Source: an uncultured Lachnospiraceae bacterium
Lineage (GTDB): Bacteria > Bacillota > Clostridia > Lachnospirales > Lachnospiraceae
DNA: 8,224 nt
Assembly: GCA_902473545.1 (NCBI GenBank)
Contig: CABRSG010000098.1
Span: 1-8,224 of the forward strand
Direction of reading: 5' to 3'
Positions within the stretch are counted from its first letter, which is position 1. Each line of letters starts with the position of its first letter. Positions 1 to 6,059 of the stretch are shown here, in pieces. Under the pieces are notes generated by a model, which was not told the DNA's origin, did no database searches, and saw only the letters and a list, made by a program, of their open reading frames with translations. The translations under genes were made by a program, and so were the position numbers.

Positions 1-1311
1 CTTACCAATGCTTTCCGGAATCCAGTTGATGGTATTATTGTTGCGGATCAGATCATCCTTCACCGCTGTCATTTTAATAAACCAGGACTCGCGCGCATAG
101 TAAATAAGCGGCGTATCGCAGCGCCAGCAGTGCGGGTAGCTGTGCTCAAATTTCGGCGCATCAAACAGAAGCCCTCTTTCATCCAGATCCTTCAGCACAA
201 GCGGATCCGCTTTCTTCACAAAGATGCCTCCGAACGGCGTATCCTCCGTAAGATTGCCCTTACCGTCTACGAGCTGTACGAACGGGAAATCGTATTTGCG
301 TCCCACTTTTGCGTCGTCTTCACCAAATGCCGGTGCAATATGAACGACGCCGGTACCGTCGGTCAGCGTAACATAGCTGTCGCATGTCACATAAAAAGCC
401 TTCTTATGCTGCTTCTGTGCATGTACGGCAGCACAGTCATAAAGCGGCTCATACTCTTTATATTCCAGATCTGTTCCCACGTAAGTTTCCAGGACATCAT
501 AATTGTCCTCACCGAGTACTTTGTCACACAGCGCATGTGCCATGTAATATACACGGCCATCCTCTTTCATTTTTACTTTTACGTATTCCTCTGCCGGATT
601 TACGCAAAGACCAAGATTGGAGGGCAGCGTCCACGGTGTGGTGGTCCATGCCAGAATATAAGCATCCTCAGCCTTCACCTTGAAACGTACGATCGCGGAA
701 CGCTCTTTTACATCCTTATAGCCCTGCGCCACCTCCTGCGCGGAAAGCGGGGTGCCGCAGCGCGGGCAGTACGGCACGATCTTAAAGCCCTTGTACAGAA
801 GTCCCTTATCCCAGATCTGTTTCAGCGCCCACCATTCGGATTCAATGTAGTCGTCGTGATATGTGACATACGGATGCTCCATATCCGCCCAGAAACCAAC
901 GGTACCGGAGAAATCCTCCCACATGCCCTTATATTTCCAGACGCTCTCCTTACATTTGTCGACAAACGGCACCAGACCGTACTCCTCGATCTGGTCTTTG
1001 CCATCCAGACCAAGCAGCTTTTCCACTTCCAGCTCTACCGGCAGACCATGCGTATCCCAGCCCGCTTTACGCGGAACCATGTAGCCCTTCATGGTACGGT
1101 AACGCGGGATCATATCCTTGATAACACGGGTCAGCACATGACCGATGTGCGGCTTTCCGTTTGCTGTCGGCGGTCCGTCGTAAAAAGTATACGTCGGTCC
1201 TTCCTTGCGATTTTCCATACTTTTTTCGAAGATGTGGTTCTCTTTCCAGAATTTTTCCACATTCTTCTCGCGCTCCACAAAATTTAAATTTGTTGAGACT
1301 TTGTCGTACAT
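1..1311 (-). CDS. ileS: Isoleucyl-tRNA synthetase, N-terminal 437 residues (3' end outside window)
   Basis: Cytoplasmic class I aminoacyl-tRNA synthetase that charges tRNA-Ile with isoleucine using ATP and edits mischarged valine. The reading frame is open to the window edge, so only the N-terminal part is present; the full family length is about 1,040 residues and the KMSKS loop is missing here. Visible motifs are the catalytic HIGH at residues 55-58 (in GKPHIGHV), GWDTHGLPVE near residues 86-95, a zinc-like PYCPRCGTPLS segment, the editing-domain motif TTPWTLPSN near residues 224-232, and DGTGVVHIAPAFGEDD near 317-333. The THGLPVE and FGEDD forms are those of the eukaryote-like IleS2 type, not the E. 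coli-type enzyme (GWDCHGLP). The ATG at 1309-1311 is chosen because AAAGGAGA lies a few bases upstream. An isoleucine T-box leader directly upstream confirms the identity. Family call very sure; IleS2 subtype fairly sure. Confidence 0.97.
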   Translation of the reverse strand, partial: MYDKVSTNLNFVEREKNVEKFWKENHIFEKSMENRKEGPTYTFYDGPPTANGKPHIGHVLTRVIKDMIPRYRTMKGYMVPRKAGWDTHGLPVELEVEKLLGLDGKDQIEEYGLVPFVDKCKESVWKYKGMWEDFSGTVGFWADMEHPYVTYHDDYIESEWWALKQIWDKGLLYKGFKIVPYCPRCGTPLSAQEVAQGYKDVKERSAIVRFKVKAEDAYILAWTTTPWTLPSNLGLCVNPAEEYVKVKMKEDGRVYYMAHALCDKVLGEDNYDVLETYVGTDLEYKEYEPLYDCAAVHAQKQHKKAFYVTCDSYVTLTDGTGVVHIAPAFGEDDAKVGRKYDFPFVQLVDGKGNLTEDTPFGGIFVKKADPLVLKDLDERGLLFDAPKFEHSYPHCWRCDTPLIYYARESWFIKMTAVKDDLIRNNNTINWIPESIGK

Positions 1312-1407
1312 AATTGCTCTCCTTTCTTTTCTGAGGCGGCTGCGCTCCTTTGCTTCGCAGGAACTGCTTTCCCGCAAAGCATTTGTTTCACCGGAATTTC
1401 CCGCGAA

Positions 1408-1439
1408 ATAAAAAGCCCCCGTCCGTAAAAGGACGAGGG
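1408..1439 (-). terminator. Intrinsic terminator of the ileS T-box
   Basis: A 9-bp stem on the minus strand (CCCUCGUCC with GGACGGGGG, one G-U pair; arms 1431-1439 and 1416-1424) with a UUUUAC loop is followed by a run of U at 1410-1414. The 5' arm overlaps the antiterminator strand CUCGUCCU, so formation of this hairpin depends on whether uncharged tRNA-Ile stabilises the antiterminator. Confidence 0.93.
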
Positions 1440-1690
1440 TCTCGCTGTACCACCTGTTACATCATACTGCCATACGCATCACTGTCTGCCCGCTGCAGAC
1501 AATCACTGATATGTGTTCCCTTTAACGGCGGAAAACCGTCGGAATCTACTCACACCGCCGGCGCTTTCGGCTCCGCTGCTCAGAAGCGATCTTCCATCTG
1601 TATTACTTGCGCCGGGCTTGCACCCTCCCCGGCTCGCTGTGGCGTTCGCGGCAGATGTACTGTCTTCGTCGTAGCATGTAAAATATTCGC
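1408..1690 (-). ncRNA. T-box riboswitch leader, isoleucine specifier, upstream of ileS
   Basis: Transcriptional T-box that senses uncharged tRNA-Ile and permits readthrough into ileS. Stem I is visible: CAUCUG near 1635-1660 pairs with CAGAUG at 1595-1600, and GAAG pairs with CUUC. Between them lies an internal loop with ACAGUA on the 5' side and GAAGAUCG on the 3' side. The specifier is AUC at 1588-1590, followed by a purine as expected. Distal stem I has GCCGGG/CCCGGC arms. Stem III is GUCUGC/GCAGAC at 1484-1500. The antiterminator is AGG (1453-1455), a 7-nt UGGUACA bulge (1446-1452), GCGAG (1441-1445), an ACC loop, then CUCGU and CCU (1430-1437). UGGU can pair with ACCA, the acceptor end of a tRNA with A73. 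The antiterminator shares bases with the terminator, so the two structures are mutually exclusive. All this is read from the sequence; the mechanism is established for the family. Confidence 0.95.
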
Positions 1691-1694
1691 AACT

Positions 1695-1723
1695 ATAATA
1701 CCGTAAGAATCCTTTAAAGTCAA
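1695..1723 (-). promoter_or_regulatory. σA-type promoter of the T-box/ileS transcript
   Basis: On the minus strand, TTGACT (1718-1723), a 17-bp spacer and TATTAT (1695-1700) form a near-consensus σA promoter. Transcription would begin around 1687-1690, just before T-box stem I. The -35 hexamer contains the TGA stop codon (1720-1722) of the upstream kinase-like gene, so the two units abut with no spacer. Confidence 0.85.
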
Positions 1724-2316
1724 GAGGTCTGTCGCTCTTTTATGTATTCTTCCAGAAAATCGATCGTCTTTTCGATGCCAAGCCTGCTGCTGTTGATGGA
1801 AAAATCGTAGTTTCTGGAATCGCCCCACTTGCCCGCACAGTGATAATTATGATAGCGCTTGCGATACCAGTCCGCCTTTTTCATCTTCTGCCGCGCAGCA
1901 TCTCTTCCCAGATGATACCGCTCCATGACGCGCTTCGTCTTGCACTCCTCGTCTCCCAGGACGAAAATGGAGACCAGTCCCGGAAACGATTTCAGCTTCG
2001 TCTCCGCGCAGCGCCCGACAACCACAAAAGATTTTCCCTCCCCGGCAAGCTTCTGTAAATATTCGAACTGCATGTCCGCCACATGGTCCTCCATAGAGGT
2101 AGAATGTCCGCGCACCTTTCTGGAAAACAGTTTGATTTTGTGCTTCTCATCGTACATTTTCAGGCTTTGCCCGTCTACATTTTTGCCCTCTGCGATCTCA
2201 TCCAGAAGATTGTGGTCGTAAAGCGGCAGCCCGAAGCGCTCTGCGAGCGCCTCGGCGATCACATGTCCGCCGCTGCCAAACTCACGCCCCACAGAAATAA
2301 TTAATTGTTCACCCAT
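1720..2316 (-). CDS. Cytidylate kinase-like family protein, copy 1 (198 aa)
   Basis: P-loop NTPase fold protein of the cytidylate-kinase-like family (Cytidylate_kin2 type); it probably binds a nucleotide, but its real substrate is unknown. The N-terminus is QLIISVGREFGSGGHVIAE. The P-loop is the family's variant GREFGSGGH (residues 10-18), lacking the GK[ST] lysine of a classical Walker A. Further motifs are LPLYDHNLL (30-38), VVVGRCAE (98-105), the KRVMERY lid-like segment (128-134) and a C-terminal WGDSRNYDFSINSSRLG block (164-180), the most conserved part against copy 2. The two copies are both 198 residues and align without gaps, about 131 identities counted by eye (66%). The ATG at 2316 follows GGGGGAAGAA, a weaker ribosome site than those of its neighbours. 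The stop lies inside the -35 box of the ileS promoter, and no terminator is visible after the gene. It is separated from copy 2 by a terminator-bearing leader. True dCMP/CMP kinase activity is uncertain. Confidence 0.88.
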   Translation of the reverse strand: MGEQLIISVGREFGSGGHVIAEALAERFGLPLYDHNLLDEIAEGKNVDGQSLKMYDEKHKIKLFSRKVRGHSTSMEDHVADMQFEYLQKLAGEGKSFVVVGRCAETKLKSFPGLVSIFVLGDEECKTKRVMERYHLGRDAARQKMKKADWYRKRYHNYHCAGKWGDSRNYDFSINSSRLGIEKTIDFLEEYIKERQTS

Positions 2317-2385
2317 AAGCTTCTTCCCCCTGTTGTCTTAACTCTCCCCGCGGACGTCTTTGTCCCGAAAATCTCTGGATTCCGG

Positions 2386-2415
2386 AAACAAAAACGGCGC
2401 CGCGAGGCGCCGTTT
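2386..2415 (-). terminator. Strong intrinsic terminator between the two kinase-like genes
   Basis: A perfect 10-bp inverted repeat, AAACGGCGCC / GGCGCCGTTT (2392-2401 and 2406-2415), surrounds a 4-nt loop. On the minus strand it is followed by TTTTTGTTT down to 2386, so it terminates minus-strand transcripts. It ends the operon that finishes with kinase copy 2. It also lies downstream of a possible extended -10 promoter at 2462-2470, so it could act as an attenuator for copy 1. The plus strand has no comparable T-run. Confidence 0.88.
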
Positions 2416-2425
2416 CCTGGCTTGT

Positions 2426-2448
2426 CCGTCGCGGCTCTCCCGCTACGG
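2426..2448 (-). other. Hairpin directly upstream of the inter-kinase terminator
   Basis: On the minus strand, CCGU-A-GCGG, a GAGAG loop and CCGC-G-ACGG fold into an 8-bp stem with one A/G mismatch. It sits 10 nt before the terminator stem and after the extended -10 box. It may be a second terminator-proximal stem or a leader structure. Structure is seen; function is inference. Confidence 0.5.
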
Positions 2449-2461
2449 CTCGTTCTTTTGT

Positions 2462-2470
2462 ATTATATCA
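2462..2470 (-). promoter_or_regulatory. Candidate extended -10 promoter for kinase copy 1
   Basis: The minus strand reads TGATATAAT, a perfect extended -10 (TGnTATAAT), starting 9 nt beyond the stop codon of copy 2. The -35 region at the right distance is poor (CTGCAA at 2485-2490, inside the copy 2 coding end), as is tolerated by extended -10 promoters. A start near 2455 would give a leader of about 140 nt that must pass the terminator before copy 1. No better promoter was seen between the terminator and the copy 1 start. Confidence 0.45.
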
Positions 2471-2478
2471 CATTTCTT

Positions 2479-3075
2479 CTATAATTGCAGCTTTGTTCGA
2501 ATAAATTTTTCCAGCATATCGGCTGTTTTTTCCAGACCAAGACGGCTGCTGTTGACAGACAGGTCATAATTTCTGGAATCGCCCCACTGTCCCGTGCAGA
2601 AATAATTGTGATAATACTTCCGCTCCCAGTCCTCTTTTTTACACATCTGCAGCGCTTCCTTCTCGGAAAGCCCGTATTTTTCCATGACGCGCTTTACCTT
2701 GCACTGCTTATCGCCCAGAACGAAGATCGTCACCAGACCGGGATTTCCTTTTAAAATTTCCTCCGCGCAGCGCCCGACAACCACAAAGGATCTTCCCTCC
2801 TGCGCCATCTGCCGCAGATAATCAAACTGCATCTGCGCCACGTGCTCCTGGATGGAGTTGGAATGACCGCGCACGGTCCGCGAAAACAGCCGCGATTTCG
2901 GCTTTTCGTCGTATTTCTTCAGTTCCTCGTGCGCAATGTCCTTTTCCTCCGCAATGTGCTCCAGAAGATTGTAGTCATAAAGCGGCAGCGCAAACCTGCG
3001 CGCCAGATCCTCGGCGATCACATGACCGCCGCTGCCAAATTCACGTCCAACGGAAATGATCAATTGTTTATCCAT
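2479..3075 (-). CDS. Cytidylate kinase-like family protein, copy 2 (198 aa)
   Basis: Paralogue of the neighbouring 1720-2316 gene and last member of the exported-protein / permease operon. It has the same P-loop variant, GREFGSGGH, at residues 10-18, then LPLYDYNLL, VVVGRCAEE, the KRVMEKY lid-like segment and the WGDSRNYDLSVNSSRLG block. The ATG at 3073-3075 is chosen over an in-frame GTG at 3082-3084. AGGAGG (3084-3089) sits 8 nt before the ATG, whereas the GTG overlaps the Shine-Dalgarno itself. This start also gives exactly the 198 residues of the other copy. Only 12 nt separate it from the permease stop codon, so the two are almost certainly co-transcribed. A strong terminator follows at 2386-2415. 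The reaction is not certain: the family is annotated from similarity to cytidylate kinase, and a tie to the permease (nucleotide sensing or modification) is inference. Confidence 0.9.
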   Translation of the reverse strand: MDKQLIISVGREFGSGGHVIAEDLARRFALPLYDYNLLEHIAEEKDIAHEELKKYDEKPKSRLFSRTVRGHSNSIQEHVAQMQFDYLRQMAQEGRSFVVVGRCAEEILKGNPGLVTIFVLGDKQCKVKRVMEKYGLSEKEALQMCKKEDWERKYYHNYFCTGQWGDSRNYDLSVNSSRLGLEKTADMLEKFIRTKLQL

Positions 3076-3087
3076 GCTCTTCACCTC

Positions 3088-4437
3088 CTAAAAATAACGC
3101 AGATAAATGCATGCCATCGAAATCAGCACCACAAGGATCGTGGCGGGCGCCATATACCGGCAATATTTGCCCCATCCGATCATGTGACCGTTTTTCGCTG
3201 CCACAGAGATGCCGACTACATTTGCGGAAGCTCCGATCGGTGTCGCACTGCCTCCGATATCGGTTCCGATCGCCAGCGTCCACGCCAGCACCGGAAGAGC
3301 CACGCCCTGCGACGCCGCCAGACTCTTGATGATCGGGATCATGGTCGCCGCAAACGGGATATTATCCACAAACGCGCTGGCAATCGCGGAGATCCACAGT
3401 ACGATCGCGATCATCAGCATCGCGTTGCCCTCGCTGATATCGGCAATAAATCCGGCGATTACTTCCAGAATGCCCGTCTGCTCCAGACCGCCAACTACCA
3501 CGAACAGTCCGATGAAGAACAACAGCGTTTTATAATCCACCTTTTTGATCAGCACGATCGCATCTCTTCCCGCCGCGATCAGCGTGACGATGCCGATCAC
3601 CGTGCCGATAGTAGAAACGGTCAGCCCCGTCTGCGCGTGCGTTACCAGCAGAACCACTGTAACCGCGAAAATAATGCAGCTAATGGTAAAATCCTTTTTG
3701 TTTTCAATCGCATCCTTCGGATTCAGAGAAGCCGCCTGCACCGCTGCCTGCCCGCCGCTCAGCTCCTTGTGGAAGCATATGTAAAAATAAATGATAACAA
3801 ATACCAGGCAGATCAGTGCGATCAGACCGGTGTTTGTCACAAAATCACCAAAGGTATATCCAAGAGACGTACCGATAATGATGTTAGGCGGATCTCCGCA
3901 CATGGTTGCCGATCCACCCAGGTTCGCGCAGAACACCTCCGCTAAGATCACCGGAACCGGATTAAACTCCAGAAGCCGCGCAAGCTCCACCGTAACCGCC
4001 GCAAGGAACAGAATTACCGTGATGCTGTCGATAAACATTGCCAGCACAAACGACATCATCATAAAGGTGACGAAGATGCGCACCGCTTTATATTTTACAA
4101 GTCTTGCAATGCACAGGCAGAGCCAGCGGAAAAAGCCCGCTCTTCCCATTCCCTCCACCATCACCATCATACCGGCGATGAAGAAGATCGTCTCCCAGTT
4201 GATGCCTGCCGAGCTCTCGGAAGCCTCGCCCGCCGAGTACCAGAAGCCCGGCGTGAAAATACTGCCAACATTCAGCGTATCGATCACCGCCGAACCGCTG
4301 TGCATGCAGAAGCCGAATACCAGGATCAGCATCAGCAGCCCGCATCCCAGGGACGCCAGATGACGTTCAATCTTTTCGGATACGATCAGCGCAAACATTG
4401 CAATAAAAATTACAACAGCTACAATCTGTGCTACCAT
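3088..4437 (-). CDS. ArsB/NhaD-type ion permease (IT superfamily, 449 aa)
   Basis: Integral membrane transporter of the ion transporter superfamily, which includes ArsB arsenite pumps, NhaD Na+/H+ antiporters and SLC13-type anion carriers. About 11-12 hydrophobic segments are visible, starting at residues 5-20 and 29-45. The two inverted halves each carry a signature re-entrant motif: NLGGSATMCGDPPNIIIG at 172-189 and DIGGSATPIGASANVVG at 393-409. The CGDPPN motif and the absence of a TrkA-C/RCK insert point to the ArsB/NhaD branch. The ion cannot be told from sequence. There are no arsenic genes (arsR, arsA, arsC) nearby, so an arsenite role is not supported; sodium/proton exchange or anion transport is more open. 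The ATG at 4435-4437 has GAGGAGG 8-9 nt upstream, overlapping the stop region of the preceding gene. It is the middle gene of a three-gene operon with gaps of 13 and 12 nt. Confidence 0.92.
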   Translation of the reverse strand: MVAQIVAVVIFIAMFALIVSEKIERHLASLGCGLLMLILVFGFCMHSGSAVIDTLNVGSIFTPGFWYSAGEASESSAGINWETIFFIAGMMVMVEGMGRAGFFRWLCLCIARLVKYKAVRIFVTFMMMSFVLAMFIDSITVILFLAAVTVELARLLEFNPVPVILAEVFCANLGGSATMCGDPPNIIIGTSLGYTFGDFVTNTGLIALICLVFVIIYFYICFHKELSGGQAAVQAASLNPKDAIENKKDFTISCIIFAVTVVLLVTHAQTGLTVSTIGTVIGIVTLIAAGRDAIVLIKKVDYKTLLFFIGLFVVVGGLEQTGILEVIAGFIADISEGNAMLMIAIVLWISAIASAFVDNIPFAATMIPIIKSLAASQGVALPVLAWTLAIGTDIGGSATPIGASANVVGISVAAKNGHMIGWGKYCRYMAPATILVVLISMACIYLRYF

Positions 4438-4450
4438 AAATTTTTCCTCC

Positions 4451-4903
4451 TCAGTTGATTTCTTTTATGAAAACGTTCCCGTTCTCCTTTCCGAAAACAC
4501 TGAGGTTATTCTTTTTTCCGTCCTGCCGGTGCGCATAGCAGACAGCAATGCTCCTTCCGGAATTTTTCTGCATATGCTCGGCACAGTGCCGCTCAAACAG
4601 CGCCAGTGCACAGCCCGGATATTCCTGTACCAGATCCAGGATATCCCTGCTCTCTATGAGCTTTCGACTGCGTGCCGCCCGCTGTACACAGGCATCCGGC
4701 ATCTCGTTTCCCATCTGCTCCTCCGTGCAGATTCCCCAGTCAACAAGCATACGCTCTTCCCGGCGAATATGCTGACGGCATATCTCCTGCTCCATGCATG
4801 TATTTGAAAAATCAGCGTTTACTTCTTCCATGTACATGCCGGATAACGTCAGGATCAGCACAAGCAGACGGCACACCCATTTTCTTACTACCAGACTTTT
4901 CAT
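4451..4903 (-). CDS. Small exported cysteine-rich protein of unknown function (150 aa)
   Basis: I do not recognise this protein. The N-terminus is a clear signal peptide or membrane anchor: a charged start (MKSLVVRKW), a hydrophobic core at residues 10-24, and a possible cleavage after VNA near residue 30. The rest is hydrophilic, with seven cysteines at about residues 36, 42, 59, 72, 98, 107 and 122, so disulfides or metal binding are possible. The middle (31-90) is rich in E and R and likely helical. The ATG at 4901-4903 is preferred over an in-frame GTG at 4907-4909 because GAGAGG lies 7 nt before the ATG. It is the first gene of the operon: a σA promoter lies just upstream, and its TGA stop is 13 nt before the permease ATG, touching the permease ribosome site. 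A role as an extracytoplasmic partner of the permease is inference only. Confidence 0.72.
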   Translation of the reverse strand: MKSLVVRKWVCRLLVLILTLSGMYMEEVNADFSNTCMEQEICRQHIRREERMLVDWGICTEEQMGNEMPDACVQRAARSRKLIESRDILDLVQEYPGCALALFERHCAEHMQKNSGRSIAVCYAHRQDGKKNNLSVFGKENGNVFIKEIN

Positions 4904-4923
4904 AAACACACCTCTCTTCCGCT

Positions 4924-4951
4924 ATTATAATCATTTTTTTTTAAAATGCAA
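4924..4951 (-). promoter_or_regulatory. σA-type promoter of the exported-protein / permease / kinase operon
   Basis: On the minus strand, TTGCAT (4946-4951), a 16-bp A-rich spacer and TATAAT (4924-4929) form a good σA promoter. The start would be near 4917, only about 14 nt before the first ATG, so the 5' UTR is very short. It lies in an AT-rich gap after the DUF4179 gene. Confidence 0.75.
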
Positions 4952-4994
4952 TTCTTTTTTTCGGAAGTGTTTTTATGTGTTCGGCAAAAAATGT

Positions 4995-6059
4995 CTATTT
5001 CAATTCCAGTCGCACCTTATCCAGGTATTTCGGCATCCCGCCCGGATATTGCTCCTGAAGCGCCTCTGCCGATGGTTCCTCCCCGACTTCGGAAACCTCT
5101 ATCGGGTAACGTCTGCACAGCTCTATATCAAAATAAGACGCTGTATCCACTGCCGGTGTGCCGCAATCCATATCAAGCACCAGCATCCCGGTTTCCTCAT
5201 CATAATCGACCGCATCAAATTCCAGCCAGTTTTCCTGTTCGTCTGTCAGGCAGAGAAAATAGTTGATTTCCGTGTACTGATCATCGCCCTCACCGCAGAA
5301 GGTCCGCGGATCACCCTCCATCTGCACACGGATACGCGCCGAGGCATCCGTGTAGGTCATATCCTGCACATGGAATATAAGATCCTCCGTTTTGAGCGTC
5401 CGGTTGATCGAAAGCGTCTCAGTCTGCTCCATAATGCTTTCCTTTGTCGTCTCAAATGCAAATGTAAAATCAGCAAGCCCGTCAACCGTTCCGTCCTCCT
5501 GAGACTGCACAAAACGGATCATCAGAGTGACATCATTGATTTCCTGGGGGATTGCCCCCTCCTCGTAAGGCGCAAGCAATACATACTGCCCCTCTTCCTC
5601 CGTCTCATAATTTTTCAGCATCAGTGTATCGACATATTCTCCATTTATGTAAATCGCACCGTAGTACAGCCACGGATGTCCCATCACGATTCCATCCTCC
5701 CACGAAACCTCCACGGCCGCCCTGATATTGCTGGCATCGATCAATACCTCCTTCAGGGTCATGCTGACGCCGTCCTTCGTCTGCGTTTCATCAACCACTT
5801 CCGTGTATTGCCGCAGATCGTTGACATTTCCCATCCATTCTGCAAGCCGCGTGGTAAAGCTGCTGATCGCCTCCGCCACTTGTTTGTGAAAAACACCGCC
5901 GAGTCCTGCCGCCGCTATCAGCAGCATACATGCCGCGCGTATCCCTGCCCGCCGGAAATACGGCCTTCTTTTCTGTTCCCAATCCTTTCCCGCTGCGTCA
6001 ACAAAAACATCGTCCGCGCACTGCAGCGCTTCCAGTAATTCAAAATGCTTCTGACTCAT
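4995..6059 (-). CDS. DUF4179 domain membrane protein, probable anti-sigma factor (354 aa)
   Basis: Single-pass membrane protein that probably holds the partner sigma factor inactive and senses an extracellular signal. The first ~36 residues are cytoplasmic and charged (KDWEQKRRPYFRR). One transmembrane segment follows at about 39-57 (rich in A, L, I and G), and then about 295 residues predicted outside the cell. The sequence just after the membrane (VAEAISSFTTRLAEWMG) and the following β-rich region resemble DUF4179 proteins, which are typically encoded beside ECF sigma factors in Firmicutes. The start at 6059 lies 20 nt inside the sigma gene, with AAAGGAG 6 nt upstream, so translation is probably coupled. 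The C-terminus is acidic and ends in KVRLELK. No clear terminator was seen after the stop. The anti-sigma role comes from family and context; the signal is unknown. Confidence 0.82.
   Translation of the reverse strand: MSQKHFELLEALQCADDVFVDAAGKDWEQKRRPYFRRAGIRAACMLLIAAAGLGGVFHKQVAEAISSFTTRLAEWMGNVNDLRQYTEVVDETQTKDGVSMTLKEVLIDASNIRAAVEVSWEDGIVMGHPWLYYGAIYINGEYVDTLMLKNYETEEEGQYVLLAPYEEGAIPQEINDVTLMIRFVQSQEDGTVDGLADFTFAFETTKESIMEQTETLSINRTLKTEDLIFHVQDMTYTDASARIRVQMEGDPRTFCGEGDDQYTEINYFLCLTDEQENWLEFDAVDYDEETGMLVLDMDCGTPAVDTASYFDIELCRRYPIEVSEVGEEPSAEALQEQYPGGMPKYLDKVRLELK

Noticed and set aside
130..1287. Long plus-strand open frame of 385 codons
   Set aside because: It is the antisense of ileS, whose motifs are unmistakable; the translated product has no family features and no ribosome site.
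1580..1828. Minus-strand open frame of 82 codons across the T-box and the kinase copy 1 end
   Set aside because: It lies in the T-box stem I region and overlaps copy 1 in another frame; the RNA structure explains the sequence better.
3076..3084. GTG start three codons upstream for kinase copy 2
   Set aside because: It overlaps the Shine-Dalgarno AGGAGG; the ATG at 3075 has proper spacing and gives the same length as copy 1.
2842..3945. Plus-strand open frame of 367 codons rich in R, H, Q and D
   Set aside because: Antisense shadow of the permease and kinase copy 2; composition is that of a reversed membrane protein frame.
3088..4437. Arsenite efflux (arsB) assignment for the permease
   Set aside because: Family similarity alone does not set the ion, and no arsR, arsA, arsC or other arsenic gene is nearby.
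4955..4985. Possible terminator after the DUF4179 gene (GTGT and TTCGG elements)
   Set aside because: The GTGT elements are direct, not inverted; no stable stem with a T-run could be drawn.
4794..6038. Plus-strand open frame of 414 codons
   Set aside because: Antisense shadow of the DUF4179 protein and exported protein; also crosses their promoter.
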